In this document: in pieces, positions 23,600-38,315 of the stretch | Layout of the letters: each line of letters begins with the position of its first letter | How positions within the stretch are numbered: position 1 is the first letter of the stretch | Assembly: GCA_963969395.1 (NCBI GenBank) | Contig: OZ017795.1 | Location: 38,917,063 to 38,981,062, forward strand | Direction: 5' to 3' | DNA length: 64,000 nucleotides | From: Pseudoscleropodium purum | Lineage: Eukaryota > Streptophyta > Bryopsida > Hypnales > Brachytheciaceae | Made by a program: the position numbers and the translations under genes | The notes under the pieces: model-generated | Database searches by the model: none | What the model saw: the letters and a program-made list of their open reading frames with translations, nothing else | Told to the model about the DNA's origin: nothing

Positions 23600-26500
23600 C
23601 GGGACCGAACCTACTCAGGACTATTTTCGTTTGGGTCCGAACCTATGGAGTAGCACCTTGTATTTCATTCAACAACAAATTTGCATCAAATTTATAAGAG
23701 TAAGCTTAGAATGAATTTGGATCTGGTTGCTATTTGCTATGCAACAATACCAAAAAGGTCTTTTCAACCCATGGTTTCATTGAGAAGATGTGAAAATGTC
23801 ATTAGAATTTAATAAAGATAAATAAATGAAAAATCCTGTACATGAAAATGTGACATAGTTCGCATTTAATAATTATAGATTATTTTTAGGCTAACAAATT
23901 TTATTGGATTTAGAAGGGAAGGAGGCCTTGTGTTAATAGAAGCTACATCTAAAGAAGTTTGATTATGACTTTATTCAGGAAAAGAAGTTTTATTAGGAAA
24001 AAAATGAATTAGTGTTGCAAGGACAAAGTCTCATAGTATAGCCACTTGTTTTATTTCTTGTTAGTAACACCTTAGAATGCATGCATGCAAGGGAAAAATG
24101 GATAAAAATCATTCATAAATGCATGTTTATTCATTAAATCATCTATTGTTAGTAACTTTCATCCAAATATTGATGAATTCAATTTTTTAGAGGAATTTGG
24201 CAATTCCATCTTATTCTTTTGGTGTAAAGGTAGCTAGGGACACAATGAGGTAAGATTCCATTCAAATTTGCCAACAAATAGTTGATTGAATTAAACCTCC
24301 AAAAATTAAAATTAAAAAACTAAAAGATTAAAAACACTCCAATATTTTATAGAAATCAAATAGCTATGTCTTTTGTTTAAAGTTTTAAAATTATAAAGAT
24401 ATGTTATTTTTTATAAATTTGAATAATGATTTAGTGATAGAATTTGAATTAAAGTTCTAAATGTTCAATGACTCGTAGATCATATCCATACCAAAAAAAA
24501 ACTCAAGTTCTTTGTAAAATTTATTGTGAATTGTGTTAAATGTATTAGAAATTTTACTATCATTATTTGCAACAAATTTTTTTAAACTAATTATCCTAAA
24601 TATATATTTTTCAATTAGAGGAAAGCCTAAATTTTTAGAAGAGAATCCAAAAAATATAAAAAGGTATGAAAGAGTGCAATTTTGCAAGCACATTAGTAAT
24701 GATTTAAAAAAATAAAAGTTGGTAGTTATGATCCATAGATAATAACTATATGGTTAGATTTATCATTGCAATAACTAATACCTGTGAATAAATTCAAAAG
24801 CAAAACATTAAATTCCTTTCCAAACTTGAATGAATTGAACATTAACAGTTTCTATAAGATTTTTGGTTGCAATTTGGAATTCTAAAGATCTAATTATATT
24901 CATATTTGTTACCTTATTAGTCTAAATTACTTATGAAAGTGATTTTCAAGGGCAATCTTTTAATTAGGAAAGTTATTTTAGGATGAAACATTCTTCTATT
25001 CTTTAAACCATAGAATATTTGCAGACTTTTCAAAATCTACAATATTCCTCAATTAGGGAAGTAATATTAAATTCTTTAAAAAAATTGGATAAATTGAAAA
25101 ATCAAGTCTTTATATACAAAAACTATGATTGAATTCCATCATTTATATTATTGGTTTTATATGAAATTCATTGTATTAAAAATGTATGGTATTGGGGATT
25201 CAAATTTGTAACAATGGTTTAAGAAAAATTTACATTCTTTTTACAACAAAGCAAAAGCATGTTCACAATTTGACTTGCATACATATGCAAATATTGTAAG
25301 AAACTTGCATATTATGTGACGAGCCCTAATTTTTTTAACACATTTTAGGTGATGTCCAATTTCAGGGTGATAATCATGTGTATACATTAAATGGTGATAT
25401 ACATTTTAGGCAATGTCTTATTTTAAAGTGATAATCATACACTTGAATATTAGATACAATCTTTATTAAAATTTGCCAATGAATCTTTGAACAACAAATT
25501 TCTATTTTGATGTATAGATTAATAAGTCAATCTAATTCTCTTTAATATACAATCAAACACTAATATATACATATTTACTAAAATGATATAATCTTCTCTC
25601 TTATAAGAGTAAAAAATGATATATTACAATTATTTGGTTTGGTTTTCAACAATATAATGCTTAGTGGGATGTCTTTAAAAATCATCCTAAAATTCTTTCT
25701 ACTATATGTACAATTGTTTTTAACTTATTTGAATCAATTGTATTATGTTTGCACTTTTGAAAAACAAAAGAAAGAGTTTAAACCTGTATATGTCCTTCTA
25801 AACATTAGGTTTGTAGTATACGAGGCATTGTTTTTAAATAAAAAATGTAACTATAAAAATATGTTGAGAAGCTAAATTGTAATATAAAATTGTATAAATT
25901 AAAATTGGATGTTGAGCTAAAATGTATTCACATGTATGATTATCATTTTAGGTGATGTCCAATAAATTCAATTGTATGATTATTGTCTATGTATTGTGTT
26001 TGACAATTGTTTAAAAGTTGTCATTAAATTATTCTTGTAAGTTGTATTTTAGATACATTGTTGCAATTTGGGACTATTCCATTGTTTTTAAGAGGTTAAT
26101 TCTTAAATAAACTTCAATGAAGCTAATAAAATATATAAATAGAAAAATAAAATCACATCCAATAATTTTTAGTTTTAAGAAATATATTTTTAAAATTACT
26201 ATGTAATAAGAAACTAATATCTTTCAATGTAGTCTTTCGATTTTGAAATTAGGCACCTCAAGGTTAAATGATCTTATAATTTAGCAGCATTACAAAAGTT
26301 GTTTACAATGAGTATATTCATTATATGAATCCTATAACCTCCGACATTTAAAAAAAAAATTGTATTTATTTACATCCAAATACATTTTTAACCTCAATTT
26401 CATCAAATTAATCATTAAAAAAGAGGTATTAAATATTTATGCAATATTTGAATGAATAAAAAGCATGTTTTGAATGAATGTCATCATGAAGCTCTTTTTT

Positions 26501-28120
26501 TTTTTTTTCTATAGGGCACCTATAGGTTTATTCTAAGGGATCTACAAAGTCAAGATGACAAGTGATGCCAAGTAATTACATAGGTTTTCCATAACTATTT
26601 ATCAATAATTTTTAATTAATAAATAATACAATATAGAAATAAAGTTCCATAGGCTCAAAATACACAGTACAATGTAAACAACAAAGAGATCCTAGACAAT
26701 GACTGTTTAGATTGTTGAATTTGTTGATGCAATCCAATCAAAAAATGATCAATTGTGCAATTTTTGATGAATTTTTTGTAGATAGAAAAAGTACTCTAAG
26801 TTGTCACTTCAGATCCCATATTTTTTTTCTTCACCTCAAAATGATCTAAGAAAATAATACACCAAAATCATAATGATATGTAACCTTGGAAAAAAATCAA
26901 AGTTTTTGGGGCACTATAGACATTCTAATTTCAGCATATATATAAAATTCAACCTAACCAATATCTTTCATCGATCTTGTCAACAATGGACTTTCTTCAA
27001 AAATCATGCAATTTCATTTATGTTTTTTCATTTAAAAAACCCATATAAGTCTCCTTTCATTCCAATGGTGACAATCATCAAAACTATTCCACAACAATGA
27101 GGAATTAGCTGTGAAGTACGTGTATTATAAACAAATAGTGACTCACAACACTCATTTTGAATTAACTTAGTGATTAATTTAGAATGTAATTCAATTTCAT
27201 TTCAACCCTCCTTCCAACCATACTTAAATTTTCCAAACCAACCTATATGGATTAATCGCTCATATATTTTGTATCCATATTTTTTGTATATATCCATATC
27301 TATATCTGTACCATACCATATCATGTATCCATATCTTCTATTTTATAAGATCAATAGTATAAAGGGGAGAGGGGAAATTTTATTCTTAAAATCAACGATC
27401 CATTTTTTTTCTAGTGGTGGGGGTGTTAATTGAAACTAGGTGCATCCCATCTTTTCATTGGATAGTAGTTACAAGAGCTAGTCAATAAAACAATAGGGGT
27501 TAAGGTATTTCAATCCACAATGCTTCTAAAGAAGATCAAGGTTTTTTAGGGAATTGTCTTATATAGGAACGTTCAATGTGTGTAGGTGCGTTAGGATGTA
27601 AAAGAATTGTAATTGGCCATAGAAATTAGAAGGTCTACACAACTCTAATGCATGGAGTAGCATATGCTCTATACACGCGCAATTGCAAACCCCAATTTTC
27701 TAAGTGATTCCAGCTATAGAATAGCTAAGATCCCTACTCATGTTCAGTAACAAATATTATTATACTAATTTGTCTAATTCTTGTCTTCTAAGAAATTATT
27801 GTCAATTTCAATATTTTTTATTTTTTAAATTGATACAAATGAATACAAAATAGTATAACTTTGATAGATTAATGTCACATGTTGTAAATATACTACAAGA
27901 GTATGAAATTATGAATAATTTGCTAATTTAACATTTATAGCCTTCAAAGACGCTATCCTAAGTCCTCTCTACAAAGTTCATCGAACATTAACTTGTTTTG
28001 ATTATTATTATTTATTTATGAATTGTTGTTTTGATTATTATTGTTTTGTTTTGTTTTTTATTGACTATTTTTGTAAACCCCTCACCATTCTTTTTGCTTA
28101 ATACCACATGTCCCCTTAGT
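23600..28120. other. Long AT-rich intergenic region
   Basis: No gene, RNA or retroelement ORF is recognised. Open frames are short and AT-driven. A poly-T run lies at about 26494-26508. I could not delimit any element with terminal repeats here. Confidence 0.55.
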
Positions 28121-28122
28121 TG

Positions 28123-28326
28123 TTAAGGTAGGTACACCCAAGTGTGTCACTAACTTTAAACCGCCATCTACACTATGTGTACATTTCCAAAGTCAATTTT
28201 ATATTTATGTAAAAGAAATGCTTTTAAAACCAAACTTTGTTCCTTAATAACTTTTGTATACAATATCCAAATGCCACGTTCAACGTTTAGCAAAAAAAAT
28301 GGTGCTTTGTAGCATACCTACCTTAA
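28123..28326. mobile_element. 204-bp TIR element flanked by TTAA
   Basis: The left end TTAAGGTAGGTA and right end TACCTACCTTAA are a perfect 12-bp inverted pair. If TTAA is the target site, the termini are GGTAGGTA. A related, decayed copy lies at about 37995-38180, sharing CATACAATATCCAAATGCCA. No coding capacity is seen. Confidence 0.6.
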
Positions 28327-28699
28327 TAGGATGTAAAATATTTCACATCATTTTGTTGGGGAAAGTCGATAGACACCAAAGCTAAGTTATTCAAAGGTTA
28401 AAGGCGTGGGAGCTGAGCTGGCAAATAGTGTGGGGAGTTGCAAATAGTGTGGATTACTCGTTGAATATCTGAAGGTAGTGTCCCTGTGAAGACAACTCAA
28501 TGGGTCTGTCCTTTATTAGGACCTAACTTAACCCTAAAAACATGTCACATCATTTCCGTGACAGCATACACTCAGACAATTCTTGCTTTCACAACCAAAA
28601 GGTACATTGATGGACAGATGGACCCAACTGAAGAAAGTCACATAATGAAGGTTTAAAAGCTACCAATACCATAACTTAACCTAAAGGTTAAATAAATAT

Positions 28700-28936
28700 T
28701 TTTGTAGTTCTGTACCCCTGTATTGCCCCACCAGAGGGTAAATGTCAAAATTGTCCCCTACTTTGTGCCGCTTAAATTTTTGTATTTCATCACAACCCAT
28801 TATTAATTTGGGGTCTCTGATTGCAAATATAAAAATCCTGAATTTGCAAATTTTATCGTGTGTGACAAACAAAAAATTTCAGTATTTTTTACGAGTGTAA
28901 AACACGGGGCAATAGAGGGGTCCATCCTCCTTGGCC
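28700..28936. mobile_element. Mutator-like MITE, copy 1 (left end decayed)
   Basis: The internal sequence matches 42754-42993 over its length: TATTGCCCCACCAGAGG, TTGCAAATATAAAAAT, GGGGCAATAGAGGGGTC. The right end GGATGGACC...TTGGCC type terminus is intact; the left outer 15-18 bases are not recognisable. The minus-strand frame inside is an artefact of the element. Confidence 0.65.
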
Positions 28937-31900
28937 GTGTATGAAGGTCTGATTCGGCACTCTAAGTGCCAAAATTGAGTTTCCACACCAGATTTTCATG
29001 GGACAATGTCGCATCCGACCATTCACAAGGTGACACGTGTCACTTTTTTTTCTTTCAAAAATGACTTAATTTTTGCCCAATCTGACCTTCTCATACGGTG
29101 CACTACGACTACGAAGTTATTCGACCACATGTTGATGTGAACCTATTTGTATTGCACGCAGTTATTATTCATGTGATTCATAAATTCACAACTGTAGACT
29201 GATAGAAAAAATACACCCACCCGAAGCCATTAAATTTTCAGGAAATTATGAAAGGGAGAAATTCAAGAGCTTCAGGCACTCATAGTCGGTCAGTCAGTGG
29301 GACTTCCTCTAGGATCAGGGTATATGTTTCAGAGTAGAAATTGTTGGGGTAAAAAAAACTAAAATTGTTTGTCTGCTGTATTGGGTTGAAAAAATAAATT
29401 GAAAAATAAAACTCAACCATTCAAAGTTGTACTAAGTACACTACATTGGGAAGGGTGAGATTTTGTTGGGAAACTTTGACTCGGTAGATTGCAAGATTGG
29501 AATGTTTGAAGGAAGAAGGTTTTGGGGGTAGTGTTTCATAGGGTCTATGAACATTGCTTTTTCTTGGAGTGTGATTTTTGGGTCTGTTTGTAGTAACACC
29601 ATTATTTTTCATTAAAAGTTCATGGCAATGAGAAATTCATTTACAAGTACTAAAACAACTTGTAAGCTTATTAGTGGCCATACATTGATGCCTACATAGA
29701 TTTGGGGAACCGCCAACCCTTCTTGCAAGGCTTTAAAATTTAAAAGGGGTCAACACAATTGTCAACTTTTATGTGATTGGCCTTTTAAAATTAAGAAATC
29801 TGAAATCTAGAAGAGCAATGAGATTTTAGTCTTAAAATCAATTCTTATTGTAAATAATGAATAATTTTATTTTAAAGATTCATTGAACTAAGTGCAAGGA
29901 CACAAAATCTACTTGTTTATGAAATCAATGGCCATAAATCTTAAGAGAGGGTTGGCAATTGTCGTTTCCTCATAATTATAAGATTTTGGTGCCACAAATA
30001 CTTTGAACAAATCACGTGCACTTTAATGAAAGTAAATTTTTACAATATATTCAAGTTGCAACAAACTTCTTAGAGTAGAAAACATAGGTGGTCATTTGCT
30101 TGGGCAACAAACTCTATGGTTAAAGCCCAAACCTATACTACAATACTAGCACACTGAATGGTAGACTTCAAGGTCAAATCAAAAAGATCACTTATACATG
30201 TTTTAATTGAATTGTGCATGATGCAAATTCATAGTGCAAATTCTTTATGGATATAGGAATAATAAGTATTTGTAGATTGTTACAACTATAAATACTAGTT
30301 TCTATTGTATCCTAAACGTTCTATCATCAAAATTCATGATTGTAATATACTTTAGATTAACCACCTTTATCCATTTCAAAATCACAATTGCACCAACTTT
30401 GTTTGTACAATAACATTAAAAAAATAAAAACATACAACATAAATCAAATCTATTGTTTAAATTTCATTTATCTCAATATGTTTTTAGAAATTTGACTCTC
30501 ACATTGTCTAATTCTTCTCAAGGAGTGCATTTATGTGCATTCAAAAGGTATTTAGAAAGTGGGTATGAAATAATGAAAAAAATTTAAGAATATTTTACAA
30601 AATTAGGATATTTAAAAAAATTATAATGGCATTTTATAAATATTTTTAGAATATTATTTAAATAGTGGAGGGGACTATTTTGGAACTATTGGTATTTGTA
30701 AGTGGTCCATTATTTACACATCTTGGAATGAAAAAAACCCTATCTTTTTGTGGTTTTTTAGATTTTTATAGTGTACCATTTCTAAGATTTCTTTTGTAAA
30801 ATCTATTTTCTAAACTACATGATAAAATGAGCTTATTGTGGGCACTCCTAATTATAAAGAAGTTACTTTCTACTATCCAAATATATATGTATATATAGAA
30901 AAATTACAATATTTATAATTTGAAGCCTTTCAAACCTACCATATATTTGTAGACCAACAATTTCAAATTATTACACCGTACAATCAAGCTTGCTAGAAAT
31001 AATTCTAAATAAAAAAATTGTATGGAAAAAATACATATTTTGAAATAATATTTCTATTTTTATGATTTTTCAACTCAAATTAAATACTACTCATAATATG
31101 CCAGGTTTAATAGCTACGTACAATAGTAGTAATTTAAATTTTTTGATGCAATTCACTTTTTACTTGCCTACAAAAGTTTGGTAGACCATTACAATTGTGT
31201 CTATTGCATGTACTATATTAAAACAATGTAAACTAATTTGTGAATCCTTACATATATAAATGTAAATAATTGAAGAAGTAGCTTTAGATTCTAAATCAAC
31301 TTAACACAATAAATGTTTATATTGCCTTATGTTATTTCATTTTTTACATCCAACCATCTTAAGATAAGACGTCAAAATCAAATTGCCAAATTATTATTAT
31401 AGATTTAGAATTCATACTCTACTATTCTCCACAATATGAATGATGACCAAATAAAGGTCTTACACTTTGAAGGCTATAGATATAGAAAGCTCCAATTTCC
31501 TAAGGATTGCTCCAAATTTAGTAGTTTTAAAAATAAATTGAGGTGTCAATAATCTCTTCAACTCTCATAAGTTGTTTTTGAAAATCTGTGGTAGTTCTTG
31601 GTGTTGTACATGACTATTTCAAGGTTTAAATGTAAATGAAAGAATAAACTCAAAGATGGCTTCAAAACATTGCTTCAACTATGAAGCTTTAGTTATAGCG
31701 CCTCAAAATTATGACACCTAATTATGTTGTTTCACTTGGAACTTATTTTTGCCATTATATACACTAGCTTAAATAGTAACAACATAGAATTAAAGATTCT
31801 AATTGAGTCCTCATGAGTAAAGTATTATAACAAAAGTGAAGATCTCTTTGGAGTCATTTTTGTTTATCCTTTCATCTACATTTTTGGCTTTGAATAATCA

Positions 31901-34900
31901 CATTCACCACTAAGTACCATTGCAAGTTTTCAAAAGCAACCAATACAAGCTCAAGTGTTTATGGAGGCACAATTTTATTTTAAAATTTATAGAAAATATA
32001 AAAACATTACAAAAGATTAACAATTCACATCCTTTGAATATTTTGATTTTAATGCTTCCAAAGTTGGTCATCATTAGTAGAGTAGAGAGCAATAAAGACA
32101 TTGTAAATTTAGTATGCAAAAAATAATCTCACTATAAGTGTTAGTAATTCATATTTTTGGGTGGAATAATAAAATAATTTTGATAATTTTCAAATGTAAT
32201 TAATTTAAAAAAATTACAATTTCTGTAATATACATTTTGACTGTATAAAAGTTTTACCAAAAGGGTATTTGTTTGTAATTAAAAAATAGAATATAGTAAA
32301 ATTTAAAGTCTTTATTTTTTTAGGTTAAATTGAATAAAAAATAGAAGTTTTAAAAACATTGTCTTGAGAGCATCTAAGTTTAGTTTTAAATGCTTTTTGT
32401 ATATATAATTGGCTACCAAAATATGGCCAACCTAGACAAGGAAAATATTTCACAAGAAAACCCATTACTAGTCTAATAATTCATAAGGTTTTTCTCGTGG
32501 ATCATTTCTATGATCTATGTAGACTATGTTTTTACTAAAACACAACCAATTAGAGACAAGATGGAATATTCAATTTTTGTAGAATTTTTTTTACAAATAA
32601 TAAATTAGCATTATAAATGGATATTCTTTTGTTTTTGCACAAATGAGACTTGTAGTTGATTGGAAATTAATATAACAAATTGCAGAAATGGAATAGACAA
32701 GTTATCCACCTTTTTTAATCTTTTTTGAAACAATGACATTTATTTCATTGAAAAACAAACATCAATGAAAGGAAGTGTAAGACTTGGCAGTGATTTTTGG
32801 AGATTTTAAAAATGTCAACCCAAAGACCTAAACAATTCTATTACCTTTTAGTTGGAATCCCTCCAAACCATGGTAAAGAATGTCTAACTAAAAAAAAGAG
32901 CATGTCTAGTCCAAGGTTAACAAATAAAAAAAGGAACCACTCACTATACTCCCAAAAACATTGACATGTACTTTGAGGTCTTGATCCATGTTGTTTGTAT
33001 GTGATCAAGGATTGATTTTATCTACCTTTGTGTGTTACTAGGATCAATTCCTTCAAACTTGACATGGGATCCAAGATGAATACACGTTCTATTTATGCCA
33101 AAGAAAAGAAAAGGTTGAAATTATTCTCTTATCCACCATCTAAATAAGTGATCCACCTTGTTGATGTGATGAAGTTTTGGCACAATTGGCAGAGATGCTA
33201 TCATATTGCACAAAATTAAAATTAAAATGATTGGAATGCACTAACCTTGTAACATTCTTCTAAAGACTAAGTGTCTACTAGATGACTGAGAATCCTTGTA
33301 TGTAAGATAGAAGTGTAGATGTTCATCCTTAGAATGGAGTTTGGAAAAAGGATGTCTTGCACATTAGTTTGACATCCAATAGGTGCTTCAGTTTTTTTTA
33401 AGCAAATGATTCATATGGTATCCCAAAGGATGATTTCTACAATGACCAACATGACATTCTACAATTAAAGTAGGGACATCCAAAATCCCTACTTCTTTCA
33501 TCAAATTATAGTTACTATTACTAGACTTTCTAAATTTTTTTATTTTTTATTAGCAATTGAAAGTAGATTATAATGCACCAATAATTAATCCCTTTGAATA
33601 TTCCATAGAAAAATTATAAAGAACTTAGTGTGGCAACATGCTCTTGACGGACCCGGTCCAGAAAGGTTGACAACCCATCCATAACATGACATTCACCTTC
33701 AATGCAACGGTGAGACTGAAAAGGCAATGATCCAGCAAAGGTTTGTTGGTGGATGTTGGTGACATGTGTCAGTTTCAGATAGGTAATTATTTTTATTTTG
33801 TGGTAAGTGTACCTATGGACTATGAAATAAATTATTTAGCTATGGTAAATATTCCAAGTTTTATTTGATGTTCAACTTGGCACCACTATGAACATGAATG
33901 TGGTATCATTAGGAAGAATCTGAATTCCAAGGAGAGCCGTTAAGGTTTTGATTTTCAGCACCCAATAGTGCAAGTACAGAAAAAAAATTTAAAATAAATA
34001 AATCTTTTTGAAAAATATATTTAAAAAATATAATAATAATAATATATATAATATATATAAACCTGATGTAATGTTGACATGGCATAAATAGTGCTACATC
34101 AAATGCTTTCATTAAAAATAATATAAAATAATATAAAATAATTATAATTCTTCTTCAATTGTACAAAGGTCAAAACTTGATGACCTTCCAAGGGTTGAAA
34201 TTTTTTGTAATGAAAGAAAGGAGTTAGTTCATAAAATTGTTTACCAATGGGGCAAGGTTCCCTTTTCCAACCTTGAAAAGGACCCCCCCCTATAGTAAAC
34301 AAAATTGTTTTATATAACTTGTTAGCTAACTCTAGTCCTTGAATTATTAGTACTAAAAAATCTCTCCTATGCATTTAGAGAGGCATAATATCTTCCCATC
34401 ATGGAAAAAAACAAATGTTGCATAATTACACAATTTTATATTAATTATAGAATCTCTCATTGTTTTTTGTCACCATATCTACTTGTTTGGCTTTTTACAA
34501 TGTAAATGAATTTTGAATACAATCTTTGTATTTCATCTATAGCTTTTCCAAGCACAATGGACTTTAATTATTATCATAAAACAAATTATAAAATTTTATT
34601 TTATTTATGTCAATTGACTTAAAATAATTTTTTGAGGCCAATACATCGTAATTTCTCAACTAATATTCTATTTTGAATGGTGTTTGTTGTGAAAATATAT
34701 GTCTTGACTAAATAATTTATATATTTAATATAATTGGATATTTTTTTCATTTTCAAATGGATTCAAATAGACTAAAATATGTTTGATTTAGATACTAACA
34801 TACTTGGATAAGAGGTTAGGCTTAATTAAATTTTAAAATGAAATTGCCAAATTTCTTGCTAATTTGGGGATTAGATAGCTAAATCTACATACAAATATGA

Positions 34901-34990
34901 ACATGGTTTGCCAAAAATTCATTAAAAATCTACTAAACACAATAGCAACACATCATTTGAACATCTACATTCAAGTTAGTTTTCAATGTC
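28937..34990. other. Long AT-rich intergenic region
   Basis: About 6 kb with no supportable gene. Minor features only: short AT microsatellites near 34020-34060 and scattered A/T runs. Nothing else is identified. Confidence 0.55.
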
Positions 34991-34999
34991 AAAATGAAG

Positions 35000-35470
35000 A
35001 AATTAATTCATTGATACATAGTAAGATTAGTGTGTGGAGAGGACACTATTTTATAATGAAATTCATTGTCTATTTTGAATCTTTAAAAGGTATGGGATAG
35101 TTTGAAGTTGAGAGTTTGATTTCTCATTGTCAAAACATAGGTTAAGCTCTTACTAATCCTACATATTCCACATGGGTTGCTTTACCTCCCACCATCCCAC
35201 TTGTATAAGTATATTTTTTTCTTCTCTCTTGTAGAACACATGTGGCTTTCACAACTACCAAAAAGATCCCTTCCCAAGGTGAAAACTAGTGTCAATTAGA
35301 TGAATCATGAATTAAACATTTTTCTCAATAGAAGATATTGTAGGTTAGATGTTGAGTATAATTTTGACTTACGTGTTGAATTCATGAAAATTAAATTTTA
35401 AAGTATCAAACCTTATTTTTGGACTTTAATTAACTATTTGACACCAAAGTGTTGAATTTGCTATCTAAGT
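35000..35470 (+). repeat. Dispersed repeat R2, copy 3
   Basis: It contains AAGGTATGGGATAGTTTGAAG, GGTTAAGCTCTTACTAATCC and CCACTTGTATAAGTA in the order of the copies at 6560-7330 and 11860-12590. The middle part is shortened relative to copy 1. Confidence 0.55.
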
Positions 35471-36745
35471 ACAATATATGGAGAAATTTTCAATTGTTGA
35501 AGATTGGAATAGTAGGGTTCCTATCACCAACATAATGCTATGAGGATGGAGCCTTTGATTTCAAATTTCAAAGTCCTTTAATTTACATATTTTGTTTTTC
35601 CATTATACGAGAAAGAAATCTTTTGCTTTCATTTTTTGAAAGATGAATTTTCATATCTTCTATAAAATACAACATTTTGAAATCTTCTTTGTGAAGATCT
35701 AGAATATTTGTGAATTTCTGAAGAAATATTGAAGAAAAACTATATCAAATATCAATTTTTTTTTAAAATTCAATAAAATTTCACCACATGAAACATTACA
35801 ATGAAGAATATCATAGTGAAGATGGTATTTTTGCATCATACAATATTTGGAAATTTGGTTATTGGTTCTTATCTATGAACTCCAATAAAATTCTCATTTT
35901 CATAGTTTTTTCAATGCTTTCAAGCAAAATAGAAACTTACCTATGGAAAATCATTCCTCTAGTTTTTTTTGCAAAAGCAAGAAGTTTGGAATGTCAAAAT
36001 GAAGTACTAGGATAAAAAAAGAAAAGTGTTAGAATATACTATGTAAGTAAATTGTGTTCTATTATACAATACATTGTACAAAATTTTTTAAATAATTCCT
36101 AAATTCCTTCACATTTGAAGGCCCAAACTCCTTTTACAAATATGATGCAAAGATATCATCAATTTTTAATTTTTTGAAGATCCAACAATTAGATCTTCAA
36201 CTAAATTTGTTGAAGTATTACAATTATTGTCTTCAAAATTTTCAGCAAAAAAATCCAACCAATTGTGTGCTCATAATGCTTAAAACTTCAAAATCATATT
36301 TCTAGCAAATCTTTTTCAAGGTGTTAGTTTTTAGTTTTTTTTTAATTTAGGAAAAAATGCATGTATTCTTCTACTTGAGCAAATTTACAAGATATTAGAG
36401 AATTGAATTGAAAAACCATAGAAGGAAATCTTACCCCACCCCCCAAAATGATTTCATTCTTTCATAAAATATTCAATAGATAGAATTGGTAGATGTTAAG
36501 AAAAAACTAAATTGCTAATGAATTTAATATAGAATTGAAATATGTTAATTTCATAAGTGAAAATATTTTATTAAGACATATAAACCTTATAAAAAAATTT
36601 ATACATAAAAAATAGAAAAAATAGAGTTAATAACAAACCTCAAATTATGTTGTTTTTTCTCTTGATTGCATTCAAAAATAAAACCCTTTATATTTTTTTC
36701 CTCATTTGGGATTCTAAAATGAATCAAAGTTTCACTTGCATCTAT
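35471..36745. other. AT-rich intergenic DNA
   Basis: No gene or delimited repeat is seen; short open frames only. Confidence 0.5.
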
Positions 36746-36747
36746 AG

Positions 36748-37030
36748 CATTAGAAGATTTTAGGGGCTCAAAGAGCTTGTTTCGAGCTTGTTCTCCCAAA
36801 ATTGTTCACTGTAGTGCAGAGAACAACTTGATGTCAAAAAAAAAATTCAAAAAAAAATTAAATTCTTTAAATGCAAAACAAAGTTGAAAAAAAATTTGGA
36901 CAATGACGTAGCAGGGGCTTGGCCACGTGACCGCTATGCTATTACTACACAGTCAAGTTCCCACACTACATAGTTAAGTTCTCACAATTGATAACTCGTA
37001 GGCTCTTAGAGCCTTGAAATTCTTCTAGTG
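36748..37030. mobile_element. Small non-autonomous TIR element, ~285-bp family, copy 2
   Basis: The ends read inward as CATTAGAAGATTTTA and CACTAGAAGAATTTC, with AGAGC shared further in. The interior A-rich run (CAAAAAAAAAATTC...TTAAATTC...GCAAAACAAAGTTGAAA) matches the interior of 67-357. No target-site duplication is found. Confidence 0.6.
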
Positions 37031-37574
37031 ACCTCACTTATGCAAAATTTCAATCATGAATTTAATTTAATTTTTCTAATACTACTTCTAACACCAAGCA
37101 TGAATAAACCTTGATGGGACCAATTCATTTATAAGAAAATATGCTACCAAAAAGAATTGCTTAATTGGAATTGAATTCATTAGAATTGTTTTCAAGTGTC
37201 ATTGGTAGACATTTTTTTTGGTCATAGGTGACAATAAACTTTGGATGGGCCTTTTTTATGTAAAAGCAAAAGGATCCCTCAAAATGTGTATTATGTATAG
37301 TAAAAAGATTCAAGTACAAGAGGGAGGGAAATTTAGGGACAAGGGCAAAGCCTAAATATAGTGTCCACAAATCCTACAACTCCTATTGCAAGAATCATTC
37401 CAATATTTCTCACCTCCATAGCAATTCCATATAGATAGAATGCACCATAGTTTGTAGAAGGTTCTACTTGGTAAGCAACCAATACTCCTATTAGAAAAAT
37501 TTAGAAGATTCATGGTCTTTTGTAAATGGATAACATTCCATCATGCAAGACATGGATTAACCTGAAATACTAAG

Positions 37575-37790
37575 TTAGTTACCATAAAAATCATCCTTTT
37601 TGGTATTTGTATGAATCATGTGTATAAAAAAATCCAAAAGCACTCATTGGAGGTCAAACTACTATGCAAGACTTCCGTTTTTCACACAAAATTCTAAAGA
37701 TGAACAGTTGCACTTTTATCTTATATGGAAAAATTCTCTGTCATCCACTTAGTATCCACATCTGTAGTGACCTTATAGGCTTAAACTTAT
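37575..37790 (+). repeat. Dispersed ~220-bp repeat R1, copy 2
   Basis: It shares AAAATCATCCTTTTTGG, AAAAGCACTCATTGGA and GTTGCACTTTTATCTTATAT with 6145-6365 and 42385-42600, in the same order and orientation. Confidence 0.65.
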
Positions 37791-37994
37791 ATCCATATGG
37801 AAAAATGAAACCCCTTGTTACAACTTTTACTAGTAGTTTCAATGTCAAGGTATGGTAAACTTGTTTATTTCACACATTCTAATACATTCTTGGGACTCTC
37901 ACATTTGCCTACTTGCAATAATTTAGAAGAAAATTTCAATGATCCCACCAAGGCCAAGGCAATGAACGGATCTAAAATGGGATAGTTCACCTTG

Positions 37995-38180
37995 CTATAA
38001 GGTAGGCACTTCTAAATGCACCATTGACCCAAAACCACCATGATCTTTGCTCTAGGTACATCTCCCAAATCAACATGTACCTACGTGGAAGACACAATTT
38101 CAAAACCTCTACCAAAAAAAACTTTAACCCTTCTTAACTTTTGCATACAATATCCAAATGCCACATTCGTTGGTGCGTTC
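37995..38180 (+). repeat. Decayed relative of the 204-bp TTAA-flanked element
   Basis: It begins TATAAGGTAGGCAC and contains CATACAATATCCAAATGCCACATTC, parallel to 28123-28326. The right terminus is not recognisable. Confidence 0.45.
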
Positions 38181-38315
38181 AAACCTCCTTTCGTTGGCCA
38201 ACAATAAAAAAAAATACATGAAAATTTGACTAGTCCAACAACAGAAACTAGGCAAAGTAATAGAAAATGTTGTTTTTAAGGGTGCCCAACTTATTGTACT
38301 ATACATAAGATAGGA

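Noticed and set aside
28681..28872. Minus-strand ORF of 63 codons
   Set aside because: Lies wholly inside a Mutator-like MITE that has no coding function.
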